A stretch of DNA of 61,445 nucleotides. It comes from Comamonadaceae bacterium (GTDB lineage: Bacteria; Pseudomonadota; Gammaproteobacteria; Burkholderiales; Burkholderiaceae_C). Within the stretch, counting starts at the first letter, position 1, and every line of letters begins with the position of its first letter. Where the stretch lies: contig CANFWI010000012.1 in assembly GCA_947450675.1 (NCBI GenBank), positions 1 through 61,445 on the forward strand, written 5' to 3'. The notes beneath the pieces are model-generated. The model was not told where the DNA came from, searched no databases, and saw only the letters and a program-made list of their open reading frames with translations. Below, one piece after another: positions 7,338 through 17,175 of this stretch. Made by a program: the position numbers and the translations under genes.

Positions 7338-8563
7338 GTCTGCGCTGCTGACGTGGCCACAGCAACCACGCGCGCCGCATGCACCCGCTCGCCAATTTTG
7401 GCGCCGCTCTCGCCTAGTGCTTCCGCCGCTGCTGCCACCTCATGGGTGGGCACGGACTGCGCGGCACTCAAAGCTGCCAGCAGCCGCTGGCGCTGCGGAT
7501 AAGGCTGCTCCGACAAACCTAGGCGGCCACGGGCATCGTATTCGCAAGCCAACAAGATATCCGCAAAACGCTGCGGCTTTCGAAACGCGTCACAGCGCTC
7601 CAACAGCCGCACGAGTGCAGCGGCGTTGAACTCGGCGCTGCGGTGAATGTTGCCGTGTTCACGCGCCACCACATCGGCGATCTCGCGGCAGTCGGTCGGC
7701 ACACGCAGCCGTTGGCACAGGCCTTTGAGCAGGCGTGCGCTGCGCTCTTCATGGCCAATGTGACGCGGTAAGTCGGCCAGCGGCGTCGTGCCTTTGCCAA
7801 GGTCGTGGCCGAGGCAGGCGAAGCGCACTGGCAACGGCGCGTCCAGTTGCGCGGCCATGTCGAGCACCATCATCAGGTGCACGCCGGTGTCGACTTCTGG
7901 GTGGTATTCGGCGCGTTGTGGCACGCCCCAAAGCCTCTCGACTTCAGGCAGTAATTTGCGCAGTGCGCCGCAGTCCCGCAGCACCTCAAACATGCGCGAC
8001 GGTTGGCGTTCCATCAGGCCGCGCGCAAGCTCTTGCCAAACGCGCTCGGGCACCAGCGCATCGACTTCACCGCCTGCCACCATGTCACGCATGAGTTGCA
8101 AGGTTTCAGGCGCAACGCTGAAGTCCGTGAAGCGGGCCGCAAAGCGCGCCACGCGCAAGATACGCACGGGGTCTTCGGCAAAGGCGATGGTCACATGGCG
8201 CAACACGCGCGCGCTGATGTCGCGCTGGCCGCCGTAGGGGTCGGTCAGCACGCCTTCGGCGTCTTGGGCGATGGCGTTGATGGTCAGGTCGCGTCTGGCC
8301 AAGTCGTCTTCCAACGTGACGTCTGGCGCGGCATGCACGGCAAAGCCGTGGTAGCCCTGCGCGGTCTTGCGTTCGGTGCGGGCCAAGGCGTATTCTTCGC
8401 GCGTTTTCGGGTGTAAAAAAACCGGGAAATCCTTGCCCACCGGCAAGTAGCCTTCAGCCGCCAAAGCCTCAGGCGTGGCACCGACCACGACCCAGTCGTG
8501 GTCGCGCACCGGCAAGCCCAGCAAGGCATCGCGCACCGCACCGCCGACCCGGTAAATCTTCAT
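7334..8563 (-). CDS. cca: Multifunctional CCA tRNA nucleotidyltransferase
   Basis: Adds or repairs the 3' CCA of tRNA. The N-terminal class II head has MKIYRVGGAVRDALLG, the catalytic acidic pair in RDHDWVVVG, EEYALARTERK and the neck motif RRDLTINAIAQD. The fingers LRHVTIAFAEDPVRILRVARFAARF and a template segment follow. The C-terminal half carries an HD domain (FACLGHDLGKGTTP, about residue 240), as in the gammaproteobacterial multifunctional enzymes with phosphatase/phosphodiesterase activity. Length 409 residues is normal. The start overlaps the NDUFA9-like stop by 4 bp, indicating co-transcription. The 3' end is convergent with the ROK gene and the stop codons overlap. Confidence 0.94.
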   Translation of the reverse strand: MKIYRVGGAVRDALLGLPVRDHDWVVVGATPEALAAEGYLPVGKDFPVFLHPKTREEYALARTERKTAQGYHGFAVHAAPDVTLEDDLARRDLTINAIAQDAEGVLTDPYGGQRDISARVLRHVTIAFAEDPVRILRVARFAARFTDFSVAPETLQLMRDMVAGGEVDALVPERVWQELARGLMERQPSRMFEVLRDCGALRKLLPEVERLWGVPQRAEYHPEVDTGVHLMMVLDMAAQLDAPLPVRFACLGHDLGKGTTPLADLPRHIGHEERSARLLKGLCQRLRVPTDCREIADVVAREHGNIHRSAEFNAAALVRLLERCDAFRKPQRFADILLACEYDARGRLGLSEQPYPQRQRLLAALSAAQSVPTHEVAAAAEALGESGAKIGERVHAARVVAVATSAAQT

Positions 8564-9549
8564 GCGTCGAACATTCTTCCCGCGGTCTGGCGCTTGGCCA
8601 TCAAACCGCTGCGCAAACCGCGCGCGCCCAAGTAAGTCGGGGCGACGGCGCTGAGGGCTGCGGCTTGAATGCCGAGCTCGCGCAAGCCGGGGCAGTTGCC
8701 GGTGGCGATGTTGGGCACCTTCATCGAATCCAAGTTGTCGCGGCTCAGCACCGGCTCGCCCGGCATCAGCTCCATCAGCCGCGCTTGCAAGCGTGCCAGC
8801 GCGTTGGGCAAACCAACAACCGGCCGCCCCCGACCATGGTTGACGCCGGCGTATTGGCCGGCCAGTTGCACCAGTTGACCCAGCGAAAAAACCTCGGGGC
8901 CGCAGGCTTCGTAAGTTTGTCCGGTGGTACTGTGGAAATTCTTGTCATCCAAGCAGTGCACGATGGCGCTGGCGACGTCTTGCACCCAGACCGGCTGGAA
9001 CATCGCGCTCGCACCGGCCAGCGGCATCACCGGCAACAACTGCTGCAGCTGCGCGAAGACATTTAAGAATTTATCTTCCGCGCCAAAGATGACGCTGGGC
9101 CGCAGCACTGTCAGGTCAAGCGGCGCTTGACGCAACACTTGCTCACCCCGGCTTTTGCTGCGCAGGTACATCGACGGCAAGCCGTCGGGGTTGCGAGTAT
9201 CGGCACCCAAGGCGCTGACATGCACCACACGCCGCACGCCAGTGGCTTCGCAAGCGCGGGCGATTTTGGCGGCGAGCTGCACATGGGCTTTGTCGAAGGA
9301 CGCTTCATCGCCCTGCAAAATAGCCACGAGATTGACCACCGCGTCATGCTCACCGATGAGCCGCTGCAGCACGGCTTCGTCATGGATGTTGGCCTCGACC
9401 ACCTCCAGCGTGGGCAGCATCAGGATGTGGTTGGCATTGCGGCGCCTGCGCGTTGGCACGGTGACACGCACTTGCGCGTGGGCCAGCTTTTCGCAGACAT
9501 GCTGCCCCACAAAACCCGTGCCGCCAAGGATGAGTACTTTTTGAACCAT
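8560..9549 (-). CDS. NAD(P)-binding complex I NDUFA9-like protein
   Basis: A 329-residue atypical SDR. VLILGGTGFVGQHVCEKL is the Rossmann dinucleotide site, VVNLVAIL and VHVSALGAD follow in the order seen in complex I NDUFA9-subunit-like proteins, and YLRSKSRGEQVLR carries the YxxxK-like segment. Bacterial members are often annotated as NAD-dependent epimerases or nucleoside-diphosphate-sugar epimerases; the exact reaction is unknown, and the mitochondrial relative stabilises ubiquinone-complex I contacts. Its stop overlaps cca. It begins only 32 bp after the large hydroxylase gene on the same strand, so read-through from the catabolic operon is possible. Confidence 0.78.
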   Translation of the reverse strand: MVQKVLILGGTGFVGQHVCEKLAHAQVRVTVPTRRRRNANHILMLPTLEVVEANIHDEAVLQRLIGEHDAVVNLVAILQGDEASFDKAHVQLAAKIARACEATGVRRVVHVSALGADTRNPDGLPSMYLRSKSRGEQVLRQAPLDLTVLRPSVIFGAEDKFLNVFAQLQQLLPVMPLAGASAMFQPVWVQDVASAIVHCLDDKNFHSTTGQTYEACGPEVFSLGQLVQLAGQYAGVNHGRGRPVVGLPNALARLQARLMELMPGEPVLSRDNLDSMKVPNIATGNCPGLRELGIQAAALSAVAPTYLGARGLRSGLMAKRQTAGRMFDA

Positions 9550-9581
9550 GGGGATATTTTGCCCTTTTGTGGGCCGCAGGT

Positions 9582-12500
9582 TCAGTGCGCGTCTGGCAAA
9601 GCCCGTATGCGCGCCACGGCTTGGCGCAGATCCGGCCAGGCGGGCTCAGCGGCGGCATAGCGGCTGCGCATGTAGCGGGCCAGCTCGGCGATTTGATCGT
9701 CGTTCAGGCTGTTTTTAAAGGCTGGCATGAAGCCGATGTCAGCTGAAGCGGGCTGGCGAATGCCGTCCAGGATGACACGAATCAAGTTGTCGGGACGCGT
9801 GCTGTAAAGGTTGCTGTTCAAGGCCAGCGGGCCGTTGATGCCTAGCAGCTGCGGCCCGTCGCCGTCGTGGTGGCACGAGGCGCACGCACCGTTGAAAAGC
9901 CGCTGACCTTGGCTCAGCAAGGCCGGTGCGTTTTGCTGCGCCGCCAGCACCACTTGGCGGGCTTGGGCTGCGCTCTGGGTTTCTGTCAAGGGTTCCGTGA
10001 AGGACGCTAAGTAGCGCGCCATGGCTTGCACGTCGGCGTCGGGCAGGTGGCGCATTTCTTTGACGACATCGGCCATCGGCCCGGCGGCGATGCCGTGCTG
10101 CTCGGTGTGGCCGCTGCGCAGGTAGCGGTAAAACTCGGCTTGTGTCCACGGCACGGGTGCGCGCGACAGACCTGTCAGCGCCGGGGCTTCCCAGCCGCCA
10201 ACCATGGCACCCGCCAGAAAAGCCGGGCCACCCCGCTCCGCACCCAAGCTGTTGCGCGGCGTGTGACAGGCGCTGCAATGGCCAAGGCCGTTGACCAGAT
10301 ACGAACCGCGGTTCCATTCGGCGCTTTGGGTGGGTTCTGGCTGAAACGGTTGGGCGTCATGGAACAGTGCATTCCACGCGGCCATCAAGGGGCGCACGCT
10401 GTACGGAAATGCCATTTGCGCCGGCGGTGTGGGTGCATGCACGGCGGGTTGCGCCATCAGGTAGGCGTAGAGCGCGGTCAGGTCTTGGTCGCTGGTTTTG
10501 GCGAAAGAGGTGAACGGAAAAGCCGGGTACAGGTGGTGGCCGTCGCGTGAAATACCTTCCCGCATGGCGCGCTCAAAAGCCGCGTAAGACCACAAGCCCA
10601 AACCCGTCTCAGGGTCGGGTGTCAGGTTGGTGGTGAAGATCTGGCCAAACGGCGTGTCCATGGCCCGACCGCCTGCGTTGGGCGCGCCACCTGCTGAAGT
10701 GTGGCAGCCGATGCAATTGCCAACGGCGGCGAGTTCGCGGCCGCGCTCAATCGTGGCGGCCGAATACACCGTGCTGCCGCCCGAGATGGCTGGCGGCAAC
10801 GCCAAACGCCAACCGAGCAAGGCGCTGGCCAAGCCAAGCGCACCGGCCAGCACGGCAGCGCTGCGCGACTTCCAGCCCAGCTGGCGCGGCCACAGTGCGT
10901 TGGCCGGAGGCTGGGCCAAAGCACGCAAAGGCTGTTCAATCACCTCGGCTGCTAGCGGCGAGGGATTGAGCGCCGCGCGCACCACCTCGGGTGTGAAAGG
11001 CGGCTGCCGAAAACGCACGCCGGTGGCGTCAAAAATCGCATTGGCAATGGCCGCCGTGCCGGGCACAGAGGCCGACTCACCGGCCCCCAAAGGCGCCTCA
11101 CCCGGCCGCGCCATGGTGACCACTTCGATCACCGGCACGTCCCTGAAATTCAAAATCGGGTAACTGCCCCACTCCAGACTCGCCACCGTGTTGGTCTGCG
11201 GCGTCAGCTGGACTTGCTCGTGCAGCGCGCGGCTGGTGGCCTGCACCACGTTGCCGTGAATCTGGTGCTGCACGCCCGCTGGGTTGATGAGCGTGCCGGC
11301 GTCGTGACCGACGACCACGCGCCGGACATGCACTTCGCCGGTCTTGCGATTGACCTCGACATCCGCCACCCAAGCAGCCCAAGCCGCGCCAAAGCCCGGC
11401 CACTTGCTGTGCACATATCGGGCGTAGGCGACGCCTTGGCCGTGCAACACTTCAGGGTTTGAAGTGGTGCCGTCTCTGCCAGCGATGTCTTGCTGGCCGG
11501 GTTGCGTGTGCGGCTTCCAGCCGGCGCGTTCAGCGGTGCTGCGCACCAGGTCGGCGGCGCGTGGCTCGCTCAAGTAGCGCAGCCGGAATTCAACCGGGTC
11601 GACGCCAGCCGCCGTGGCCAACTCGTCGATGTAGGACTCGTGCGCAAACGAATTGGGCAACGCCGAGACACCCCGCAACCAAGAGGCGCGCAGGATGGGC
11701 GCCATGTCGTTGACGGCGACGCGCAGGTTCGGGTAATCGTACGGTGGTCTGGCGGTGCGGTCGCCCATTTCAAAGGCTTGCGCAACGGGCTCAATCGTGC
11801 GCGTCAGCAGCAGCGCCAACATGGGCGCGCCGTTGGACGGGTAGCTGGTTTCAAAGTCATACGCAGCGACGGAGCCGTCGGCGTTGAGCCCGCCCTTGAC
11901 CTGCATCAGCTGGGCCGCCCCTTTGGGTTCCCAGGCGTGTTCTTGCTCGCGCGTGAGTTGCACCCGCACCGGCTGGCCAACTGCCCTTGACAGCAAGGCG
12001 GCGTCTGCAGCCACGTCGTCGGCGCAGTTGCGGCCGTAGCAGCCCGAGGCTTCCATGCGGATGACGTCAATCTGCACATCGGTCAGACCCATCAGCCGCG
12101 CCAAATCAGCGCGCAGCACATGCGGGTTCTGGCTGCCGGCCCACACCGTCATGCGCTCGGCCTGCCAGTCGGCGATCGCACACGACGGCCCGATGGAGGC
12201 GTGCATTTGGTAGGGCCAGACGTATTGGCGCTCCATCGGCTGCGCAGCGCCTGCCAGCCCGGCGTCGACGTCGCCTTCGTCGACCAAGCGGCGCTGTGTG
12301 GACGGGTTGTTGCGCAGCGCAGTGGCCAGGTCGTCCAGCGGCGGCAGACCCGGCCAGGCTTTCCACTGCACGCGGAGTTCGCGCAGGGCTTGTTCGGCGT
12401 GCTCTTCGCGCTCAGCGACGATGCCAACAAAATCGCGAATCACCACGACGGCCCGAATGCCGGGGATGTGGGCAATCGACGATTCGTCGACCGACTCCAG

Positions 12501-13187
12501 CGTGTTGCCGATGAAGTCGCCATGGTCAGCACCCGCATACGGCGGCCTGACCACGCGGCCGTGCAGCATCCCGGGCAAGCGCATGTCGTGCACAAAAGTC
12601 AACTCGCCGGTGGCCTTGGCCGGAATGTCGACCCTCGCCGTGCTGGTGCCGACCAAGCGGTAGTCTTCAGGCGACTTGACGGCGGTCTGCAGGTCCAACA
12701 GCAACTCAATGTGCTGACCGCTCAGCAGTTGCGCGTAATCGATTTGCACGGCTTCGCGCTGCTCCGGGTCCGCGTGGGCCAGCAGCCAGGCGCGCGCTTG
12801 CGCCGCTGCAGCACGCAGCGGCAGTGCATGAATTTGGATCGAGGCGCTGGCGATGGTCGCGCCTTGGTTCGGTGCGCGCGTGGTGTCGCCCAAGACCATG
12901 TTGACGCGGTCGATGTCAAGGCTAAGTTCTTCCGCCACGATTTGCGCCAACGCTGTGCGCAGGCCGGTGCCCAAGTCGACATGACCGCTCAGCGCGGTGA
13001 CGCTGCCGTCGTCCCAGACGGCCAGCAATATTTCAGGCCCTTCGGCCGGGTTGCCGCTGACCAACGTGGGTTGGCCTTTGACGGGCGGCGGTGCCGGTGG
13101 AGGTTCGCGCGTGACCAGCATCACGCCAACAGCCGCATGAAACTCAGCGCGAGAGAACGGAGCGTTGGGTGCGTGAGCGCGGGTCAT
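9582..13187 (-). CDS. nicB: NicB-type molybdopterin hydroxylase large subunit with three fused c-type cytochrome domains
   Basis: A 1201-residue fusion. Residues about 1-740 are the molybdenum-cofactor half of the xanthine-dehydrogenase superfamily: HVDLGTGLRTALAQ, the ASGCYGRNCADDVAADAA segment, LRGVSALPNSFAHES and PLGAGESASVPG, whose Glu is the expected catalytic base. After a hydrophobic stretch (about residues 785-810) come three haem sites, CIGCH near 823, CSACH near 969 and CASCH near 1100. This is the layout of nicotinate hydroxylase NicB and isoquinoline-oxidoreductase-type enzymes, which pass electrons to cytochromes. The start overlaps the nicA stop by 4 bp (ATGA). Nicotinate as substrate is inferred from the reductase and enamidase homologues in the island. 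Confidence 0.82.
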   Translation of the reverse strand: MTRAHAPNAPFSRAEFHAAVGVMLVTREPPPAPPPVKGQPTLVSGNPAEGPEILLAVWDDGSVTALSGHVDLGTGLRTALAQIVAEELSLDIDRVNMVLGDTTRAPNQGATIASASIQIHALPLRAAAAQARAWLLAHADPEQREAVQIDYAQLLSGQHIELLLDLQTAVKSPEDYRLVGTSTARVDIPAKATGELTFVHDMRLPGMLHGRVVRPPYAGADHGDFIGNTLESVDESSIAHIPGIRAVVVIRDFVGIVAEREEHAEQALRELRVQWKAWPGLPPLDDLATALRNNPSTQRRLVDEGDVDAGLAGAAQPMERQYVWPYQMHASIGPSCAIADWQAERMTVWAGSQNPHVLRADLARLMGLTDVQIDVIRMEASGCYGRNCADDVAADAALLSRAVGQPVRVQLTREQEHAWEPKGAAQLMQVKGGLNADGSVAAYDFETSYPSNGAPMLALLLTRTIEPVAQAFEMGDRTARPPYDYPNLRVAVNDMAPILRASWLRGVSALPNSFAHESYIDELATAAGVDPVEFRLRYLSEPRAADLVRSTAERAGWKPHTQPGQQDIAGRDGTTSNPEVLHGQGVAYARYVHSKWPGFGAAWAAWVADVEVNRKTGEVHVRRVVVGHDAGTLINPAGVQHQIHGNVVQATSRALHEQVQLTPQTNTVASLEWGSYPILNFRDVPVIEVVTMARPGEAPLGAGESASVPGTAAIANAIFDATGVRFRQPPFTPEVVRAALNPSPLAAEVIEQPLRALAQPPANALWPRQLGWKSRSAAVLAGALGLASALLGWRLALPPAISGGSTVYSAATIERGRELAAVGNCIGCHTSAGGAPNAGGRAMDTPFGQIFTTNLTPDPETGLGLWSYAAFERAMREGISRDGHHLYPAFPFTSFAKTSDQDLTALYAYLMAQPAVHAPTPPAQMAFPYSVRPLMAAWNALFHDAQPFQPEPTQSAEWNRGSYLVNGLGHCSACHTPRNSLGAERGGPAFLAGAMVGGWEAPALTGLSRAPVPWTQAEFYRYLRSGHTEQHGIAAGPMADVVKEMRHLPDADVQAMARYLASFTEPLTETQSAAQARQVVLAAQQNAPALLSQGQRLFNGACASCHHDGDGPQLLGINGPLALNSNLYSTRPDNLIRVILDGIRQPASADIGFMPAFKNSLNDDQIAELARYMRSRYAAAEPAWPDLRQAVARIRALPDAH

Positions 13188-13696
13188 GGCACTTTAGCCT
13201 GAGCCATCAGTTCAGCCGCACGGTGCACTGCCTTGATGATTTCAAGGTGCGCACCGCAACGGCACAAATTGCCCGACAGCGCTTGCCGAATTTGCAGGTC
13301 GTCAGGATGCGGTGTGTGCGCCAACAGCGAGACCGTCATCATGATCATCCCGCTCAGGCAGTAGCCGCATTGAGCCGCTTGTTCTTCAATAAAAGCTTGC
13401 GGCACCGGGTGCAAGTCGCCGATGCAACCAAGACCCTCCAGCGTGGTGATCTCGCGGCCCGCTACACCCGCCGCCGGAATCACGCAGGCGCGTGCCGCCA
13501 TGCCGTCGACCAGCACCGTGCACGCGCCGCACTCGCCCAAACCGCAGCCGTACTTCGGGCTGTTGAGTTCGAGGTCATTGCGCAGCAGGTGCAGCAGCGA
13601 GGTTTCAGCCGGCAGGCTCAGCTCTCGCTGAACACCATTGACCTTGATGCCCACGCTGCAATTGGGGCTGCGGTTCAAAGGCTGGGATGGGCTCAT
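13184..13696 (-). CDS. nicA: NicA-type [2Fe-2S] subunit of the molybdenum hydroxylase
   Basis: A 170-residue small subunit with two [2Fe-2S] sites: a plant-ferredoxin-like domain (YGCGLGECGACTVLVDG, then a further Cys in ARACVIPA) and a helical domain (QCGYCLSGMIMM and LSGNLCRCGAH). It relays electrons from the molybdenum site in the NicB subunit to its haems. It sits 23 bp after livF and overlaps nicB by 4 bp, so transporter and hydroxylase belong to one transcript. Length and motif order match CoxS/NicA/IorA proteins. The N-terminus (about 15 residues before SVGIKVNG) is slightly extended. Confidence 0.88.
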   Translation of the reverse strand: MSPSQPLNRSPNCSVGIKVNGVQRELSLPAETSLLHLLRNDLELNSPKYGCGLGECGACTVLVDGMAARACVIPAAGVAGREITTLEGLGCIGDLHPVPQAFIEEQAAQCGYCLSGMIMMTVSLLAHTPHPDDLQIRQALSGNLCRCGAHLEIIKAVHRAAELMAQAKVP

Positions 13697-13719
13697 GGGC
13701 GTGGGCTCAAGTTGGCCGC

Positions 13720-14457
13720 TTAAACGCTGAGGTAATTGCGCCGGACTTCTTCGTTGGCTGACAGCTCGTCCATCGAGCCTTCGAAGCGGATTTGGCCTTT
13801 TTCGAGCACATAGGCGCGGTCAGACACGAGCTCGGCAAAGTGCATGTTTTGTTCTGACAGCAAGATGCTCACGCCCTCGGCCTTGAGCGCCAGAATCATG
13901 TGCGCCATTTGTTCGACGATGACGGGTGCGACGCCTTCAGACGGCTCGTCCAGCAGCACGAGGTAGGGGTTGCCCATCAAGGTCCGCGCCACGGTCAGCA
14001 TCTGTTGTTCGCCGCCACTCATGCGGCCGCCCAGACGGTCCGGCATTTCGCCTAAATTGGGAAAGAGTTCGAACAAGCGCTCGGGCGTCCACAGCGGTGC
14101 GGCACTGCCGTCGGGCCAATGCCGTGGCGGTTGACGACCCACTTCGAGGTTTTCCATCACCGTCAGGTCGGTGAAAATGCGCCGGTCTTCGGGCACAAAG
14201 CCCAGGCCCATGCGGGCTGCGTGGTGGGTCTCGCTGGTTGAAATATCGGTGCCCAAAAACGACACGTCACCACGCCTTTTGTCGAGCATGCCGATCAGTG
14301 TTTTGAGCGTGGTTGATTTGCCGGCGCCGTTGCGTCCCATCAGGGCCACGACTTCGCCGCGCCGCACTTCGATCCCGACGTCATACAAAATTTGGGCCGC
14401 GCCGTACCAAGCACACAAGCCTTTGGCCTGCAGCAGAATGTCTTTGGCTGCGCTCAT
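13720..14457 (-). CDS. livF: Branched-chain-type ABC transporter ATPase LivF
   Basis: A 245-residue ATPase: Walker A GRNGAGKST, Q-loop, LSGGE-type signature seen as MSGGEQQMLTVARTLM, Walker B LVLLDEPSEG and the switch His region LLSEQNMHF. This is the LivF subtype. It energises uptake together with LivG, the fused LivHM permease and the LivK receptor. Its start overlaps the livG stop by 4 bp. Being sandwiched between the heteroaromatic hydroxylase and reductase genes suggests that the cargo is the pathway substrate and not a branched-chain amino acid. Confidence 0.88.
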   Translation of the reverse strand: MSAAKDILLQAKGLCAWYGAAQILYDVGIEVRRGEVVALMGRNGAGKSTTLKTLIGMLDKRRGDVSFLGTDISTSETHHAARMGLGFVPEDRRIFTDLTVMENLEVGRQPPRHWPDGSAAPLWTPERLFELFPNLGEMPDRLGGRMSGGEQQMLTVARTLMGNPYLVLLDEPSEGVAPVIVEQMAHMILALKAEGVSILLSEQNMHFAELVSDRAYVLEKGQIRFEGSMDELSANEEVRRNYLSV

Positions 14458-15236
14458 GCGGCGGCCTCCTTGTTCAGCGTTTTTTTCTCGAAGGTCTTGC
14501 CGCTGCCGAAATAGACTTCTTGCACTTGCGGATGGTCACGCACCTCCAGCGGTTTGCCTTCGGCAATCAGTCGTCCGCGCGCCAGCACGATCATGCGGTC
14601 GGCATAGGCAAACACCACGTCCATGCTGTGCTCGGTGAACAGCACCGCCATACCGCGGTCGATCACCAGCTGTTTGGTCAGCGCCATCAAGTCATTGCGC
14701 TCTTTGGGCGCCATACCCGCCGTTGGTTCGTCCATCAGCAGCAGCTTGGGCTTGTTCGCCATCGCCATGGCCAGCTCGACACGTTTCACATCGCCATAGG
14801 CCAGCACGCTGCAAGGCCGGTCGGCTTGGGACTTCATGCTGACTTGGTCTAGCAGTTCAAGGGCCTCTGCGCGTTTGTGTTCAGCGGCGCGACGCCACAT
14901 CGAGAACAGCTTGCGGTCTGACGACAGCAAAGCCATTTGCACGTTCTCGACAACGGTCAACGACGAAAAGGTTTCAGCAATTTGGAAGGTCCGGCTGACG
15001 CCGAGCCGCCAGATCTCGCGCGGCGTCAAGCCGACGAGTTCGTGGCCGTCGAGTTGAATCGAACCGACGCCTGCCCGCAACTGGCCGTTGACCATGTTGA
15101 AGGTAGTCGACTTGCCGGCGCCGTTGGGTCCGATCAGCGCCAGCAGTTCACCGGCTGCCAGCTCAAAGCTGATGCCGTCGACGGCTTTGACGCCACCAAA
15201 AGATTTACCCAAATTAGAGACTTTGAGCAAGCTCAT
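14454..15236 (-). CDS. livG: Branched-chain-type ABC transporter ATPase LivG
   Basis: A 260-residue ATPase with Walker A GPNGAGKST, the LivG-type insertion region (WRLGVSRTFQIAETFSSLTVVENV), a signature at VLAYGDVKRVELAMAMA (SYGxxRxLE type) and Walker B LLLMDEPTAGM. The C-terminal segment ends with an Ala/Lys-rich tail. It overlaps livHM (upstream) and livF (downstream) by 4 bp each, so the three are translationally coupled. Membrane-associated, cytoplasmic side. Confidence 0.88.
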   Translation of the reverse strand: MSLLKVSNLGKSFGGVKAVDGISFELAAGELLALIGPNGAGKSTTFNMVNGQLRAGVGSIQLDGHELVGLTPREIWRLGVSRTFQIAETFSSLTVVENVQMALLSSDRKLFSMWRRAAEHKRAEALELLDQVSMKSQADRPCSVLAYGDVKRVELAMAMANKPKLLLMDEPTAGMAPKERNDLMALTKQLVIDRGMAVLFTEHSMDVVFAYADRMIVLARGRLIAEGKPLEVRDHPQVQEVYFGSGKTFEKKTLNKEAAA

Positions 15237-17131
15237 GATTGCCCTTCTTTAGCACCGCGCAAGCGCAGCAGCAGTTGTTGAGCAAAGCCGACAATGCCTT
15301 GCGGAAACAGCAGCACCAGAATCAAAATAATGCCGCCCAGCACCGCGCGCCAGTAGTCGGTGCTGCGCGCCACGGTGTCGTGCAGCCACGTGAAGGTGAC
15401 CGCACCAACAATCGGCCCGACCAGCGTCTGCAGCCCGCCTAACAAGACCATCACCAAGCCGTCAATCGACTTGCCCACAGACATGCTTTCCGGCGAAATG
15501 CTGCCTTTGGAAAACGCATACAAGGCGCCGGCCAAACCGGCAAAGGTGCCAGCCAATACAAACGCCACCCACTGCAGACGCTTGACGTCCATGCCGATGG
15601 CGTCCGAGCGCAGCACCGAATCGCGTGCGGCACGCATGCTGTAACCAAAGGGTGAATACAACATGCGGTGCATCAGCAGCACAGCGCCGGCGACCAGCGT
15701 CAGCGTCAGGTAGTAGTACATCTTTTTGTCTGCCAGCCACTCCGAAGGCCAGATGCCGGTCAGGCCGTTGCTGCCGCCGGTGATGCTGTCCCACTGGTAG
15801 CAGATGGCCCAAGTGATTTGCGCAAAAGCCAGCGTCAGCATGGCCAAATAAACGCCCGATAAGCGGACGCAGAACCAGCCGTACACAAAAGCCCCAAAAG
15901 CCGCCATGGCCGGCGCCACGATCAGCGCCACTTCCATCGGCAGGTGCAGGCTGCGCACCAGCAAGGCCGCGCCGTATGCGCCCAAGCCAAAGTACGCTGC
16001 ATGACCAAACGAATGCATGCCGGCCGGGCCCATGATGAAGTGCAGGCTGGCCGCAAACAACACCGCAACCAACAAGTCGATCAGCAATATGGTCACATAA
16101 GGCGACTGCGCCGTCAGCACCGGCATCAACGCCAGCAGGGCCAGCAAGCCGACGCGTCCATACGTGTAAAGACGATCAGGCGGCCTGAGCGGTTGCTCCG
16201 CAGTGCCCGTGAGGCGGCTCGGTGCTTGTGGCCGACCAAACAGTCCCCAAGGACGGGCCACCAAGACCACCGCCATCACCAGAAACTCAACCACCAGCGT
16301 GAGCTTGGAGAATGAAATGCTGATGCCGGCGATCTCGACCAGACCCAGCCAAATGCAAATCGCTTTGAGCTGGGCAATCAGCAGCGCCGCCACGTAAGCG
16401 CCAGGGATCGAGCCCATGCCGCCGACCACCACGACTACAAACGCGGCGCCGATGATGTGCAGGTCCATCTCTAGGTTGGCGGGTTCGCGGGGCAATTGCA
16501 GCGCCCCACCGAGACCGGCCAGAAAAGCGCCCAAAGCAAAGACCGCGGTGAACAACCAAGCCTGGTTCACGCCCAGAGCGCTGACCATGTCACGGTCTTG
16601 CGTGGCGGCACGCACCAAGGTGCCAAAGCGGGTCTTGGTCAAGAGCAACCACAGCAGACCCAGCACCACCGGGCCCGCAAAAATCAGAAAAATATCGTAG
16701 GAAGGAAACTGCCGTCCGAGAATCAACACCGACCCGGTGAGACCCGGTGCGCGGGGGCCGAGCAATTCTTCAGCACCCCAAAACCACAGCACGCCGTCTT
16801 TGATCACCAGTCCGAGCGCAAAGGTCGCCAGCAATTGAAAGAGCTCAGGTGCGCGGTAAATCCGGCGCAGCAGCAGCACTTCAACCAATGCACCCAACAA
16901 AGCCACGGCCAGTGCGGCCAACAGCAAGGATGGCCAGAAACCAACGCTGTTGCCAAGTGCACCCACCAGCGAATAAGCCACGTAGATGCCGACCATGAAA
17001 AATGAGCCGTGCGCGAAATTAACAATGCGGGTGACGCCAAAAATCAGCGACAGACCGGCGGCCACCAAAAACAAAGAAGAGGCGCCAGCCAAGCCATTCA
17101 GCAGCTGCACGACAAAGCCAGAAAAACTCAT
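15233..17131 (-). CDS. Fused LivH-LivM-type ABC permease
   Basis: One 632-residue membrane protein that joins the two permeases usually made separately. The LivH half (about 1-300) has GLSLIFGVTRIVNFAHGSFFMVG and AAFVVVVVGGMGSIPGAYVAALL. The LivM half (about 325-632) has HFIMGPAGMHSFGHAAYFGLGAYGAA and the coupling-helix region FGYSMRAARDSVLRSDAIGMDVKRLQW. Many hydrophobic helices are visible throughout. A linker of about 25 residues near 295-320 joins them. The fusion fixes a 1:1 heterodimer-like arrangement. The gene lies between the receptor gene and the two ATPase genes of the same transporter. Confidence 0.88.
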   Translation of the reverse strand: MSFSGFVVQLLNGLAGASSLFLVAAGLSLIFGVTRIVNFAHGSFFMVGIYVAYSLVGALGNSVGFWPSLLLAALAVALLGALVEVLLLRRIYRAPELFQLLATFALGLVIKDGVLWFWGAEELLGPRAPGLTGSVLILGRQFPSYDIFLIFAGPVVLGLLWLLLTKTRFGTLVRAATQDRDMVSALGVNQAWLFTAVFALGAFLAGLGGALQLPREPANLEMDLHIIGAAFVVVVVGGMGSIPGAYVAALLIAQLKAICIWLGLVEIAGISISFSKLTLVVEFLVMAVVLVARPWGLFGRPQAPSRLTGTAEQPLRPPDRLYTYGRVGLLALLALMPVLTAQSPYVTILLIDLLVAVLFAASLHFIMGPAGMHSFGHAAYFGLGAYGAALLVRSLHLPMEVALIVAPAMAAFGAFVYGWFCVRLSGVYLAMLTLAFAQITWAICYQWDSITGGSNGLTGIWPSEWLADKKMYYYLTLTLVAGAVLLMHRMLYSPFGYSMRAARDSVLRSDAIGMDVKRLQWVAFVLAGTFAGLAGALYAFSKGSISPESMSVGKSIDGLVMVLLGGLQTLVGPIVGAVTFTWLHDTVARSTDYWRAVLGGIILILVLLFPQGIVGFAQQLLLRLRGAKEGQS

Positions 17132-17175
17132 GAATGCCTTAGAGGGTCAATGAACCGAATCAATAATCGTCAAAC

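Noticed and set aside
12120-13202. Plus-strand frame of 360 codons across the start of the NicB gene
   Set aside because: Antisense of a clearly coding region; His/Arg/Val-rich composition typical of high-GC shadow frames.
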